Shown here in pieces: positions 15,880 to 25,291 of a stretch of 64,000 bases of DNA (position 1 is the first letter of the stretch; each line of letters opens with the position of its first letter). Under the pieces are notes generated by a model. It made no database searches, was not told where the DNA came from, and saw nothing but the letters and a program-made list of their open reading frames with translations. A program made the position numbers and the translations under genes. This DNA is from an uncultured Muribaculaceae bacterium. GTDB lineage: Bacteria; Bacteroidota; Bacteroidia; Bacteroidales; Muribaculaceae. The stretch is taken from contig CAKUMB010000002.1 of NCBI GenBank assembly GCA_934667475.1, forward strand, positions 1 through 64,000. The letters are read 5' to 3'.

Positions 15880-17757
15880 GTGGAAGTATTAAAGCATGAA
15901 TGTGGCATAGCAATGATAAGATTGCGCAAGCCACTTAGCTACTACAAGGAAAAATACGGCACCTATCTGTATGGCCTCAACAAGTTGTACCTGCTCATGG
16001 AGAAGCAGCACAACCGCGGCCAGGAGGGTGCAGGTCTGGGCTGTGTGTCGATTCACACACAGCCTGGCAACGAATACATATTCCGCGAGCGTGGTCTCGG
16101 CTCGGGAGCCATAAGCGAAATATTCGGCAAGGTGCGCAGCCAAATCAGCGAGGCTGTTATGGGCGGCACGCGCGAGAGCGAACTACCGTTTGTGGGCGAA
16201 GCCTACATGGGCCACCTGCGCTACAGCACCACCGGTAAGTCGGGCATCAGCTATGTGCACCCGTTTCTGCGCCGCAACAACTGGAAGTCGCGCAACTTGC
16301 TGCTGTGCGGCAACTTCAATATGACCAACGTTGACGAGATTTTCAACGACATAGTGAGTCAGGGCCAGCATCCGCGTGTGTATTCCGACACTGTGATACT
16401 GCTTGAGCAGCTTGGCCAGTCGCTCGACAAGGCCAACCAGCGCCTGTATGACAAGTTTCACAGCGAGGGCCTTGACGGCAAGGAGCTGACCGCAACCATA
16501 GAGGACAACCTCGACATGAAGGAAGTGCTGCAGCGCCCCTCGGGCACATGGGACGGCGGATATGCAATGTGCGGCATCACCGGTAGCGGCGACATGTTTG
16601 TGATGCGCGACCCGCATGGCATACGCCCTGCGTTCTACTACTGCGACGATGAGATATTTGTGGCGGCATCGGAGCGCCCAGTGATTCAAACCACTATGAG
16701 GGTTGAAGTCGACCAAGTGAAGGAGCTCACTCCTGGCTCGGCCGTGATTGTGAACAAGCGCGGCGATGTGGAGGTGAGCAAAATCATCGATGAACTCGAC
16801 AACCGCCGCTGCTCATTTGAGCGCATCTACTTCTCGCGTGGCAGCGATGCTGACATATATGAGGAGCGCAAGTGCCTTGGCCGTAACCTGGCCGACAAGA
16901 TTCTGAAGGCTGTTGACTATGATGTGGACCACACCATATTCTCGTTTATCCCCAACACCGCCGAAATTGCCTACATAGGCATGGTGGAGGGCATCAACGA
17001 CTATCAGCGCGCCAAGCAGGTGAGCCAGATTCTTGAACTCGACCACAATGCCGGCGACTTTGAGCAAAAGCTGAAGACCATTATGAGCCACAGGCTGCGC
17101 ATCGAGAAGATTGCCATCAAAGACATCAAGCTGCGCACATTCATCACCGAGGGAAAGTCGAGAAACGACCTTGCCGCGCATGTGTATGATGTGACCTACG
17201 GACAGGTGAAGGCCGGAGTCGACAATCTGGTGGTGATTGACGACAGCATTGTGCGTGGCACCACGCTTAAGCAGTCGATCATCAGAATTCTCGACCGCCT
17301 TCACCCGAAGAAGATAGTGATTGTGTCGTCGTCGCCCCAAGTGCGCTATCCCGACTATTACGGCATTGACATGTCGCGCATGGCCGAGTTCTGCGCGTTC
17401 AGGGCAGCTGTTGCCCTACTCAAGGAGCGCGGCATGGACGGCGTAATCGATGATGTGTATGGCAAGTGCAAGGCTCAGCAAGACTTCAAGAAGGAAGATG
17501 TGGTGAACTATGTAACCGAGATTTACGCGCCGTTTACCGATGAGGAAATTTCGGCCAAAATTGCCGAGATGATAAAGGATGCCGATATCAATGCAAGCGT
17601 CGAACTGATATATCAGTCAATCGAAGGGCTGCACAAGTCTATTCCTAGTTGTCCAGGCGATTGGTACTTCACCGGCGACTACCCCACCCCTGGTGGCAAT
17701 AAGATGGTGAACCAGGCGTTCATCAACTGGTATGAGGGTAATCCCGACAAGCGCTGA
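15880..17757 (+). CDS. PurF-like amidophosphoribosyltransferase paralogue
   Basis: The 625-residue protein joins a class II glutamine amidotransferase domain to a phosphoribosyltransferase domain. The start is GTG at 15880 (MEVLKHECGIAM), preceded by AAAGG; this matches the short amino terminus of Bacteroidales relatives. The nucleophile Cys is residue 8, so a short propeptide must be removed. QHNRGQEGAGL, RYSTTG and GxWDGGYAM mark the amidotransferase part. VVIDDSIVRGTT (about residue 452) is the PRPP loop. It is about 150 residues longer than ordinary PurF (about 470), with long inserts between domains. The substrate may be PRPP for purine synthesis or a related reaction. It follows glnN by 12 bp, and so likely shares its message. 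Confidence 0.85.
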   Translation: MEVLKHECGIAMIRLRKPLSYYKEKYGTYLYGLNKLYLLMEKQHNRGQEGAGLGCVSIHTQPGNEYIFRERGLGSGAISEIFGKVRSQISEAVMGGTRESELPFVGEAYMGHLRYSTTGKSGISYVHPFLRRNNWKSRNLLLCGNFNMTNVDEIFNDIVSQGQHPRVYSDTVILLEQLGQSLDKANQRLYDKFHSEGLDGKELTATIEDNLDMKEVLQRPSGTWDGGYAMCGITGSGDMFVMRDPHGIRPAFYYCDDEIFVAASERPVIQTTMRVEVDQVKELTPGSAVIVNKRGDVEVSKIIDELDNRRCSFERIYFSRGSDADIYEERKCLGRNLADKILKAVDYDVDHTIFSFIPNTAEIAYIGMVEGINDYQRAKQVSQILELDHNAGDFEQKLKTIMSHRLRIEKIAIKDIKLRTFITEGKSRNDLAAHVYDVTYGQVKAGVDNLVVIDDSIVRGTTLKQSIIRILDRLHPKKIVIVSSSPQVRYPDYYGIDMSRMAEFCAFRAAVALLKERGMDGVIDDVYGKCKAQQDFKKEDVVNYVTEIYAPFTDEEISAKIAEMIKDADINASVELIYQSIEGLHKSIPSCPGDWYFTGDYPTPGGNKMVNQAFINWYEGNPDKR

Positions 17758-17774
17758 ATCACAATAGTATAAGC

Positions 17775-17820
17775 AAAGCAAAGGCGGGCAAAGCATTAAG
17801 CTTAAGCCCGCCTTTGCTTT
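17775..17820. terminator. 15-bp perfect hairpin between convergent genes
   Basis: AAAGCAAAGGCGGGC (17775-17789) pairs perfectly with GCCCGCCTTTGCTTT (17806-17820). It lies between the convergent PurF-like and AlkD-like genes. There is no long T-run on either side, but position and stability favour a two-way terminator. Confidence 0.65.
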
Positions 17821-17839
17821 GTGCGTCTTAGTGTGCTGA

Positions 17840-18379
17840 TTATAAGTCTTCCAGCAAACTGTTGAGCACGGGGCGCAACTGTGCGCTGGCATTGGGGCTT
17901 TCGGCCTCGACCATAGCCTTGAGCTGTGCATCGGCCGTCACTTTGCCCGACACCACCAAGTTGAGCAGCAGTCGGAACGCCACATAGCGCACCATGGGCT
18001 CGCCATCGGCGGCCAGAATGTGGAACAGCTGCATGGCATATGGCAAATGGCGCAGCAGCCGATGGCAAAGCACATCGGCCTCTTCAACGCAGGCCACCGA
18101 CCTGCTCCACTCCTCTGCATCGGCTATTGTCATGTGTTCGGCCGGGTAAATCATAGGTGCCGCAAGGCGGCATTCGCGGTGCTTGGTGTCGGCCCAGAGG
18201 GCGTTGGCCAGTGTGCGGTCTTTGCCATATGCTGAGGTTATGTTTATTATGTCGGTAAGCTGGCAGCCCATTATCAGCTGGTGCGGATCACTGCCCTTGC
18301 GCAGCGCATCGGCCACTATGCCGTTGCGGTAAGCATAAAACTCTTTTCTTATCGACTTTAATTGTTCTTCAAGTTCCAT
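17840..18379 (-). CDS. AlkD-like HEAT-repeat DNA alkylation repair family protein
   Basis: The 179-residue all-helical protein resembles the AlkD/DNA alkylation repair family: R(K)EFYAYRNGIVADALRK, a helix with LANALWADTKHRECRLAAPMI, then AEEWSRSV. The first 20 residues after the ATG at 18379 match the usual family opening. An in-frame ATG at 18436 would lie within the preceding terminator hairpin and is rejected. The expected catalytic Asp after the conserved Trp is not evident, so a repair glycosylase activity is uncertain. The protein may be a non-catalytic DNA-binding relative. It follows the M49 peptidase but is separated from it by a terminator. Confidence 0.6.
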   Translation of the reverse strand: MELEEQLKSIRKEFYAYRNGIVADALRKGSDPHQLIMGCQLTDIINITSAYGKDRTLANALWADTKHRECRLAAPMIYPAEHMTIADAEEWSRSVACVEEADVLCHRLLRHLPYAMQLFHILAADGEPMVRYVAFRLLLNLVVSGKVTADAQLKAMVEAESPNASAQLRPVLNSLLEDL

Positions 18380-18405
18380 ATAATTGTAGTCAGCAATATT
18401 AATAA

Positions 18406-18446
18406 AATCGGGCCCTGCGTGTTGAGTGAAGCGCAAGGGCCCGATT
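18406..18446 (-). terminator. M49 peptidase terminator
   Basis: AATCGGGCCCT (18406-18416) pairs with AGGGCCCGATT (18436-18446). On the minus strand it is followed by TTATTAATATT, and on the plus strand by CTTTTTGTTTTTTG. It lies 26 bp after the peptidase stop. Confidence 0.8.
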
Positions 18447-18472
18447 CTTTTTGTTTTTTGAATCAGCGTTGC

Positions 18473-20494
18473 TTACTTGGTTAGCGGAGAGTAGTCGCGC
18501 GAGTAGCGCAGCATCTGGTCGATGTAGCCCTCGCCATAGGCCACCTTCACGTCGGTGATGTTGCCATTCTTGTCCTTAACGGCAGTGTATACGGGGTTCA
18601 CAAAGCCTTTGTAGGGGGCAATGTTGAGCTTGGCATAGCGTTGCAGCACCTCGGCGTGGATTGTGGGGTCAACCTTCACGCCATAGTTCTCCACCAGCTC
18701 GCGGCCAGCCTCATAGTCGCCTGTCGACTTAATGCGCTGCACCTCGGCCAGAAGCTGGCCAAACAGGTTGCGCAGTTTCTCATAGTCGTTGATTTTGATA
18801 TACGTTTTGCCATCGCGCTTCACATATTCAATCACGTTGTCGGCCTTGCCCTTTTGGTAGCACCACTCCGATATGAACTTGCGGTTGCGCATGTGCGACT
18901 CCTCAATGTCCTTGCCCGGCACTATGCGCGTGAGTTGCGTCATGAGTCCGTTCATAATGTATTTGTAGTATTCGGCCTTGTAGGTGTCGGGGCTCTTGAA
19001 AATGCCCAGTTCCACCAGTTTGGGGTCGGCCAGATAGTAGAGGGCAAACAGGTCGGCGCGGCCCTCCTCAAGGGTCGAGCCGTAGGCCTTGAGTGCATCG
19101 GGGTCAACGCCAGGCAGCAGTTGGCCCGAAGCGTGGCCCAGGCACTCGTGCAAGTCGGTGTGCAGCTTGTCGGCAATGGTAAGGTACTTCTTCATGAGTT
19201 GCACTTCTGTGTTGCTGTAGGCAAACTCCTCATTAAAGCCAGTGCCGTTGGCCACCTCGTCGTAGGCATCGGTGATGTTTTCAAGGGTCACCGACTTCGA
19301 GCCGTGAGCAGCACGAATCCAGTTGCTGTTGGGCAGATTGATGCCAATGGGGGTTGCGGGATAGCTGTCACCGGCAAGAATGGCTGCTGTTATCACTTTG
19401 GCACTCACGCCCTTCACGTTGGCCTTTTTGAATCGCTGGTCAACGGGCGAGTGGTCTTCAAACCATTGTGCATTTTCGCTGATGAGCTGAGTGCGGTGTG
19501 AGGCGTCTTTGTTTTTGAAGTTAACCATACCTTCCCACGAGCCTGTCATGCCCAGAGGGTCGCCATAGCTCTCAATGAAGCCGTTGATGAAGTCGACGGT
19601 TGATTTCGTCTCTTCGGCCCACATTATCGAATAGTCGTCAAACGTTTTAAGCGATCCGGTGTTGTAGAACTCAATCAGTTTGTCGATGTAGGCCTTTTGC
19701 GCATCATTTTCGGCCACGGCGCTGGCTTTTTTCAGCCAATACACAATTTTAGTAATCGCTTTGGAGTAGAGTCCGCCCACTTTGTAGGGCTCTTCCACCA
19801 CATTGCCGTTTTTCTTCACCACCTTAGTGTTCAGGCCATAGCTTATAGGTGTCTTGTCGTTGAGGTCTTTCACCTTGTTGTAGTAGTCTTCCACCTCTTT
19901 TTGCGTCACGCCTTCATAGAGGTTGTTGGCCGATGTCAGAATCAGGTCTTGTCCGTCGGCCTGATTGACGCGCTTGGCCATGAATGTCGGGTCGAAAATC
20001 ACCTTGTCGACCATGGTCAGGAAGCTGTTCACCGTCTGCCCCTTGGCCAGCGGCAGTTTGCTTGCCGGGAGGGCGCGTACCTGTGCGTCGAAGAACGATT
20101 GCGAGAATTGTGGCTTGAACTTGTCCATCGAGTAGTGATGGTGAATGCCGTTGGCAAACCACACCTGCTTCAGGTAGAGCAGCAGGCCCTTGTAGTCGGC
20201 TGTCTCTTTGTTGCCCTTGTAGTTGGTGTATATCTGCTCAAGCGTTTGGCGGATGGCCAGATTGTACTTGCAGTTTTGGTCAAACAGAATGTCGCGGCCC
20301 TGAAGAGCGGCCTCTTGCAGATAATAAACGAGCGTTTTCTGCTTAAGTGTCAGGTCGTTGAATCCGGGCACTTGATAGCGCAGCACTTCAATGTCGGCAA
20401 AGCGGTCGGCATTGTAGTTGAAATTACTGTCTTGGGCATTGCCTGCGCCTGTGGCAATGGCAAACAATGCAGTGGCTAATAACATTTTTTTCAT
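18473..20494 (-). CDS. Dipeptidyl-peptidase III family (M49) zinc peptidase
   Basis: The 673-residue protein starts with a cleavable signal peptide (MLLATALFAIATGAGNAQ), so it is periplasmic or secreted. The M49 zinc signature HECLGH lies at about residue 447, and the second motif EEGRADLFA (Glu ligand) at about 476. Family members release dipeptides from the N-termini of short peptides. The length is close to that of other bacterial M49 enzymes (about 670). It is the last gene of the dxr-rseP-rlmI group (gap 49 bp) and ends in a strong terminator. A nutritional role in peptide use is an inference. Confidence 0.9.
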   Translation of the reverse strand: MKKMLLATALFAIATGAGNAQDSNFNYNADRFADIEVLRYQVPGFNDLTLKQKTLVYYLQEAALQGRDILFDQNCKYNLAIRQTLEQIYTNYKGNKETADYKGLLLYLKQVWFANGIHHHYSMDKFKPQFSQSFFDAQVRALPASKLPLAKGQTVNSFLTMVDKVIFDPTFMAKRVNQADGQDLILTSANNLYEGVTQKEVEDYYNKVKDLNDKTPISYGLNTKVVKKNGNVVEEPYKVGGLYSKAITKIVYWLKKASAVAENDAQKAYIDKLIEFYNTGSLKTFDDYSIMWAEETKSTVDFINGFIESYGDPLGMTGSWEGMVNFKNKDASHRTQLISENAQWFEDHSPVDQRFKKANVKGVSAKVITAAILAGDSYPATPIGINLPNSNWIRAAHGSKSVTLENITDAYDEVANGTGFNEEFAYSNTEVQLMKKYLTIADKLHTDLHECLGHASGQLLPGVDPDALKAYGSTLEEGRADLFALYYLADPKLVELGIFKSPDTYKAEYYKYIMNGLMTQLTRIVPGKDIEESHMRNRKFISEWCYQKGKADNVIEYVKRDGKTYIKINDYEKLRNLFGQLLAEVQRIKSTGDYEAGRELVENYGVKVDPTIHAEVLQRYAKLNIAPYKGFVNPVYTAVKDKNGNITDVKVAYGEGYIDQMLRYSRDYSPLTK

Positions 20495-20543
20495 ATTATA
20501 ATGTGTTTATGTCGTTATTGAAAAAACTGGTGTGGTGCTTTTG

Positions 20544-21722
20544 TCACTCCACATACAGCACCAGGCCCTTTAGGTACTCGCCCTCGGGGTGATAGATGTT
20601 GATCGGGTGGTCGGCAGGCTGGGTGAGCTGGTGCAGGATGCGCACCTTGCGGCGCGACATGGCCGCTGCCGAGAACACCGCAAGGCGGAATTGCTCTTTG
20701 TTGACGGCCTGCGAGCACGAGAATGTGAACAGTATGCCGCCGGGCTTGATTTTCTCAAACGCCTTGGCATTGAGCTTGCGATAGCCTATGAGGGCGTTTT
20801 TCAGCGCGCTCTTGTGCTTGGCAAATGCCGGCGGGTCGAGGATTATCAGGTCGTAGTCGGTGGTCATCTCGTCGAGATACTTAAACGCGTCTTGCGCAAA
20901 CGACTGGTGGCGGTTGTCGCCCGGGAAGTTGAGCGACACATTGTCGTCGGTGAGCTTTATGGCCTTGGCCGAGCTGTCGACCGAGTGCACCAGTTCGGCC
21001 CCGCCACGCATGGCGTAGAACGAGAATCCGCCAGTGTAGCAAAACATGTTGAGCACCTTGCGCCCCTTGGCGTACTTTTCGAGCAGGCTGCGGTTTTCGC
21101 GCTGGTCAACGAAGAAGCCGGTCTTTTGCCCCTTGAGCCAGTCTACGTGAAACTTAAGCCCGTTTTCCATGGCCACATCGGTGTCAAACTTGCCTATTAT
21201 GTAGTCGTTTTGCGGGTCGAGTTGCGCCTTAAAGGGCAGTGTGGTTTCGCTCTTGTAATACACATTCTTTATGAGGTTGCCCGGCAGCTTGGTGAGCGCA
21301 TCGGCAATGATGTTGCGTGCGAAGTGCATGCCAGGCGAGTGTGCCTGCATCACAGCCGTGGAGCCATACACGTCGACCACAAGGCCTGGCAGGAAGTCGC
21401 CCTCGCCATGCACCAGGCGGAACGAGTTGTTGTCGGCGCGCATCAGGTTGAGGGCCTGGCGCAGCTTGAAGGCCTGCGTGAGGCGGTCGACGAAAAACGC
21501 TTCGTTGATTTCGCTATCGTCGAAGCAAAGCATGCGCACGGCAATGCTGCCCACCTGATAGTGACCGTTGCCAATGAGCGTGCCGTCGTGCGAATACACG
21601 CTCACGAGGTCGCCCTCGTCCACGTTGTCCATCCTGGCAATTGCGCCCGAAAACACCCATGGGTGGAAACGCTGCAGCGACTCCTCTTTGCCTCTGCGCA
21701 GTATAACTCTTTTATATACCAT
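20544..21722 (-). CDS. rlmI: RlmI-like 23S rRNA cytosine methyltransferase
   Basis: The 392-residue SAM-dependent methyltransferase has the RlmI/RlmK-L architecture. An N-terminal PUA domain (LRRGKEESLQRFHPWVFSGAI, about residues 8-28) is followed by an EEHG-like middle domain with GQKTGFFVDQRENR, and by a Rossmann domain. Motif I is VLNMFCYTGGFSFYAM (about residues 221-236). IILDPPAFAKHK is the catalytic DPP region and LFTFSCSQAV contains the expected Cys. Family members methylate C5 of a cytosine in 23S rRNA; the exact site in this organism is inferred. It follows rseP with a 38-bp gap. Confidence 0.88.
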   Translation of the reverse strand: MVYKRVILRRGKEESLQRFHPWVFSGAIARMDNVDEGDLVSVYSHDGTLIGNGHYQVGSIAVRMLCFDDSEINEAFFVDRLTQAFKLRQALNLMRADNNSFRLVHGEGDFLPGLVVDVYGSTAVMQAHSPGMHFARNIIADALTKLPGNLIKNVYYKSETTLPFKAQLDPQNDYIIGKFDTDVAMENGLKFHVDWLKGQKTGFFVDQRENRSLLEKYAKGRKVLNMFCYTGGFSFYAMRGGAELVHSVDSSAKAIKLTDDNVSLNFPGDNRHQSFAQDAFKYLDEMTTDYDLIILDPPAFAKHKSALKNALIGYRKLNAKAFEKIKPGGILFTFSCSQAVNKEQFRLAVFSAAAMSRRKVRILHQLTQPADHPINIYHPEGEYLKGLVLYVE

Positions 21723-21760
21723 TCAAAAAATATGCTTAATTGTGAATTTTAAACTTGTGG

Positions 21761-23131
21761 TTACTTAAAGAAATAGCGGTACACGTCGTTGCCGTTGGCA
21801 AACAGCAGCAGCAGGAATAGGAATGCGATGCCTGCCGTGACGGCACGCTCCATAAATTTCTCGCTGGGTTTGCGGCGCGTAATCATTTCAATGATCAGAA
21901 ACAGCACGTAGCCGCCGTCGAGTGCCGGAATGGGCAGAATGTTCATCACGGCAAGAATCACCGAGAGGAATGCCGTGATTTCCCAAAAGTCGATCCAGCT
22001 CCATTCGCTTGGGAAGATGCTGCCAATAGCGCCGAAGCCGCCCAGGCTCTTAGCTCCCTGCGGGGTGAACACCAGTTTCAGTTGCTTCACATAGTTCACC
22101 AGCTTAGACCAGCCCATTTCCACACCGCGCGGAACCGACTGCAACACGTTGTATTGCTTTGTGATGGTCTTGTATACCTTGGCTGGTTCGGTGAGCATGA
22201 TGCCTATCTTGGCGTCGCCGTCGACTTGGGTCTTCAGCGTCATGGGCTTGCCGCCGCGCACTATCTTCAGGTCCACCGTTTTGCCCCTGTTGGCTTGCAG
22301 AGCCTTGGTGAACAGGTCGTAGCTGGTGGTCGACTCACCATTGACGCCCACAATGCGGTCGCCTTCCTTCACACCGGCCTTTTCTGCGCCCATGCGGGCT
22401 TGCAGTTGCGACACCACCACAGGCACGCGGTAGGTCATAAACATCTGGCCGTCTTCAGCATCGGTGTTGGCAGTGAATATAAAGTTGGCTGGCACGTTGA
22501 TGGTCACCGTGTCGCGGTGGTTGCGCAGCACCTTCACCGTTTTTGCGGTGAGCATGGCCTGCACGTCCTCACTGTTGTAGTAATACAGGTCCTTGCCGTC
22601 GGCGCTGAGCGGTATGTCACCGTCCCTGAACCCTATCTTGTGGGCACTGTCGCAGTAGGCCATACCCTCGGTGGCGTTGCGGAACGGGATGAACTGCTCG
22701 CCATAGGTGTAGACCAGGGCCGAATATATGACAATGGCCAGAATGAAGTTGAACAGCACTCCGCCCACCATTATCAGCAGCCGCTGCCATGCTGGCTTGG
22801 AGCGGAACTCCCATGGCTGCGCCGGCTGTTTCATCTGCTCGGTGTCCATCGATTCGTCGATCATGCCGGCTATTTTGCAGTATCCTCCCAGTGGCAGCCA
22901 GCCTATGCCATACTCGGTGTCGCGCCATGTGGCACGCTTGCTGCCCTCATGGCCTGGCTTGGCCTTGGGCTTATATTTGAACAGTGAAAACCAGGGGTTG
23001 AAAAACAAGTAGAACTTCTCGACCTTGACACCGAATATTCTTGAAAATATGTAGTGGCCAAACTCGTGTACAAACACAAGCAGGCCCAGCGAGATAATCA
23101 GTTCAAACGTCTTAAACAAAAATGGACTCAT
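21761..23131 (-). CDS. rseP: Site-2 intramembrane zinc protease RseP
   Basis: The 456-residue inner-membrane protease of the S2P family has the zinc motif HEFGH at residues 22-26 in the first transmembrane helix. The third zinc ligand lies in PALDGGYVLF (about residue 400). A PDZ domain (EKAGVKEGDRIVGVNGES) sits in the periplasmic loop. Family members release membrane-bound regulators such as anti-sigma factors by cutting inside the membrane. The gene lies 17 bp after dxr, the same order as in many Bacteroidetes, and must be co-transcribed. Confidence 0.94.
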   Translation of the reverse strand: MSPFLFKTFELIISLGLLVFVHEFGHYIFSRIFGVKVEKFYLFFNPWFSLFKYKPKAKPGHEGSKRATWRDTEYGIGWLPLGGYCKIAGMIDESMDTEQMKQPAQPWEFRSKPAWQRLLIMVGGVLFNFILAIVIYSALVYTYGEQFIPFRNATEGMAYCDSAHKIGFRDGDIPLSADGKDLYYYNSEDVQAMLTAKTVKVLRNHRDTVTINVPANFIFTANTDAEDGQMFMTYRVPVVVSQLQARMGAEKAGVKEGDRIVGVNGESTTSYDLFTKALQANRGKTVDLKIVRGGKPMTLKTQVDGDAKIGIMLTEPAKVYKTITKQYNVLQSVPRGVEMGWSKLVNYVKQLKLVFTPQGAKSLGGFGAIGSIFPSEWSWIDFWEITAFLSVILAVMNILPIPALDGGYVLFLIIEMITRRKPSEKFMERAVTAGIAFLFLLLLFANGNDVYRYFFK

Positions 23132-23148
23132 TGATATGTCTTTATAAA

Positions 23149-24309
23149 TTATAAATTGATTAATGACTGTGCATAGCAGCGCACTTCGGCATTGGTGGCA
23201 ACGTAGTCGTCATACGACGGCTGGGCCACAAATGGCGCTGCCGCCATCGATTTGTCTACTATATTATAGATGTCGTAAAACTTGATTTGGTCTTTGAGAA
23301 ACGCTGCCACAGCCACCTCGTTGGCCGCATTCATGGCGCAAGCCGCGTTGCCACCGCGCTCGGCAGCCTCAAAGGCTTTGCCCAGCAGCGGGAATTTGTC
23401 GTAGTCGGGCTGCTCGAATGTGAGACTGGCATAGTCGGCCACCGTGAGCTTGCGGCCTTTCGACTTCAGGCGTCCGGGCAGCCCCAAAGCGTAGCGGATG
23501 GGCAGGTGCATGTCGGGCAGTCCCAGTTGGGCCTTCACCGACCCGTCGCAATACTCCACCATAGAGTGGACTATCGACTGCGGATGCACCACAATCTCGA
23601 TGCGCTCGTGCGGAATGCCAAACAGCCATTTGGCCTCAATCATCTCAAATCCCTTGTTCATCATCGAGGCGGAGTCGATGGTGATTTTCGCACCCATGCT
23701 CCAGTTGGGGTGCTTAAGGGCGTCGCAGGCGCGGGCCGCGGCTATGCGGTCTTTGCTCCAAGTGCGAAACGGGCCGCCCGATGCGGTGAGAATCAGCTTC
23801 GACACATCGCTGCTGCGCTCCCCCACCAGACACTGGTAGAAAGCACCGTGCTCGGAGTCGACGGGATATATCACCGACTTCGACGACTTAAGCATGCGCG
23901 TAATCAGTTCACCGGCCACCACCAGCGTCTCCTTGTTGGCCAGGGCTATGGCCTTGCCGGCCTTCACCGCACTTATGGTTGGCTCAAGTCCGCTGTATCC
24001 CACCATAGCCGTGACCACAACATCTACGTCGGGGTGGGTCACAACCTCGGCAATCGAACTGTGCCCAGTTAGCACCTTAATGGGCAGGTGGGCCAAAGCG
24101 TCGCGCACCTTGCCATAGCAGGCCTCGCTTGAAATTATCACATATTCGGGCCGGAAGGCCAGAGCCTGCTCAATCAGCAAGTCGGCGCTGGTGTTGGCCA
24201 CCAGCAGCCAAGCCCTAAACAAGTCGGGGTATTCGCTCACCACATCAAGCGTTTGGCGGCCTATAGAGCCCGTGCTGCCAAGAATGGCAATATTTTTCTT
24301 ACGATTCAC
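23149..24309 (-). CDS. dxr: 1-deoxy-D-xylulose-5-phosphate reductoisomerase
   Basis: The 386-residue enzyme converts DXP to MEP with NADPH, the first committed step of the MEP isoprenoid pathway. The NADPH loop GSTGSIGRQTLDVV is at residues 11-24. LANKETLVVAGE, PVDSEHGAFYQCL and ASGGPF (substrate and metal contacts) follow in order, with GAKITIDSASMMNKGFEMIEA downstream. The length is normal. It leads the rseP-rlmI-M49 group; a -7 box TATATTTG lies 30 bp before the ATG. Confidence 0.96.
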   Translation of the reverse strand: MNRKKNIAILGSTGSIGRQTLDVVSEYPDLFRAWLLVANTSADLLIEQALAFRPEYVIISSEACYGKVRDALAHLPIKVLTGHSSIAEVVTHPDVDVVVTAMVGYSGLEPTISAVKAGKAIALANKETLVVAGELITRMLKSSKSVIYPVDSEHGAFYQCLVGERSSDVSKLILTASGGPFRTWSKDRIAAARACDALKHPNWSMGAKITIDSASMMNKGFEMIEAKWLFGIPHERIEIVVHPQSIVHSMVEYCDGSVKAQLGLPDMHLPIRYALGLPGRLKSKGRKLTVADYASLTFEQPDYDKFPLLGKAFEAAERGGNAACAMNAANEVAVAAFLKDQIKFYDIYNIVDKSMAAAPFVAQPSYDDYVATNAEVRCYAQSLINL

Positions 24310-24338
24310 TTTTTGAATTCAAAATTATATTCAACTTA

Positions 24339-24346
24339 CAAATATA
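24339..24346 (-). promoter_or_regulatory. Probable dxr operon -7 box
   Basis: TATATTTG on the minus strand, 30 bp upstream of the dxr ATG, fits TAnnTTTG. No clean -33 TTTG is visible. Confidence 0.5.
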
Positions 24347-24478
24347 ACGCTAAATTCTCACACCGCAGGAATTTGCCGGGCATAATTTTTGGTGATTTTC
24401 CGCAAAAAGGCCGCAAAAAGCCGCCATTGCCCTTCCAACGCCCCAATTTATCCGCACGTTCCCAGCGGCCAGCGGAAA

Positions 24479-25246
24479 TTAGTCGGGGACTTGGACTGTG
24501 AGGCGGTCGTAGGCCAGTTCTACGCCTGGGGGCAGGGTGCGGCTCACTTGGGCATGCAGGCCTATGCCGTGGCTCATGTGGGTGAGCAGGGTGCGGCCGG
24601 GCTTTATGCGGCTGATTACGGCCAGTGCCTCGCTCAGCGACATGTGCGACATGTGGGGCTCGATGCGCAGGGCGTTGATCACCAGCAGGGGAACTCCGCG
24701 CAGACGCTCCACCTGCTCTGGCTCGATGGTTTTGCAGTCGGTGATGTAGGCAAGCGGGCCTATGCGGTAGCCGTTGATGCGCATTTTGTAGTGCCACACG
24801 GGTATTGGTTGCACGCTTATGCCTTCGGCCACAAATGGCTCCTCGCCCACTTCGTGCAGATTGAATGTGGGCACGCCCGGATACAAGTGTTCTTGGAAGC
24901 AATATGGCATGCGGCGGCGAATGTCGTCGAGCACATCGCGGCGCGCATACACGGGGAATTTGTGCCCGTTTTTGCAGTAGGCTCGCAGGTCGTCGATGCC
25001 GCCCACGTGGTCGTAGTGGATGTGGGTGACTAGCAGGGCGTCGATGTCGCAGTTGCTGGCCCGCAGCATTTGCGTCCTGAAATCGGGTCCGCAGTCGATG
25101 AGTAGATTCTTACCCTGGTAGCGCACTATGGCCGATGTGCGCAGTCGATTGTCGCGCGGGTCGGCAGAACTGCACACCTCGCAGTGGCATTTGATTTGTG
25201 GCACTCCTGTGGATGTGCCTGTACCTAAAAACTCGATTTCAAGCAT
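24479..25246 (-). CDS. PhnP-like metallo-beta-lactamase-fold hydrolase
   Basis: The 255-residue protein opens with FLGTGTSTGVPQIKCHCEVC, the typical N-terminus of PhnP-type phosphodiesterases and related cytosolic MBL hydrolases. The cysteines may bind a structural zinc. The catalytic motif THIHYDHVGG is at about residue 74-83. LLTHMSHGIG near the end supplies another metal ligand. PhnP itself hydrolyses a cyclic phosphate, but no phosphonate genes are nearby, so the substrate is unknown here. It follows the BamE-like lipoprotein gene by 45 bp. Confidence 0.85.
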   Translation of the reverse strand: MLEIEFLGTGTSTGVPQIKCHCEVCSSADPRDNRLRTSAIVRYQGKNLLIDCGPDFRTQMLRASNCDIDALLVTHIHYDHVGGIDDLRAYCKNGHKFPVYARRDVLDDIRRRMPYCFQEHLYPGVPTFNLHEVGEEPFVAEGISVQPIPVWHYKMRINGYRIGPLAYITDCKTIEPEQVERLRGVPLLVINALRIEPHMSHMSLSEALAVISRIKPGRTLLTHMSHGIGLHAQVSRTLPPGVELAYDRLTVQVPD

Positions 25247-25291
25247 TTTGAGTTGCTGTGTTTGATTCTTTAATTCAATCTGATGCCGGGG

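Noticed and set aside
18380..18436. Longer start for the AlkD-like gene
   Set aside because: These codons overlap the terminator hairpin of the M49 peptidase gene.
20589..21752. 387-codon open frame antisense to rlmI
   Set aside because: Shadow of a well-supported methyltransferase gene; the translation is rich in His, Val and Arg with no recognisable motif.
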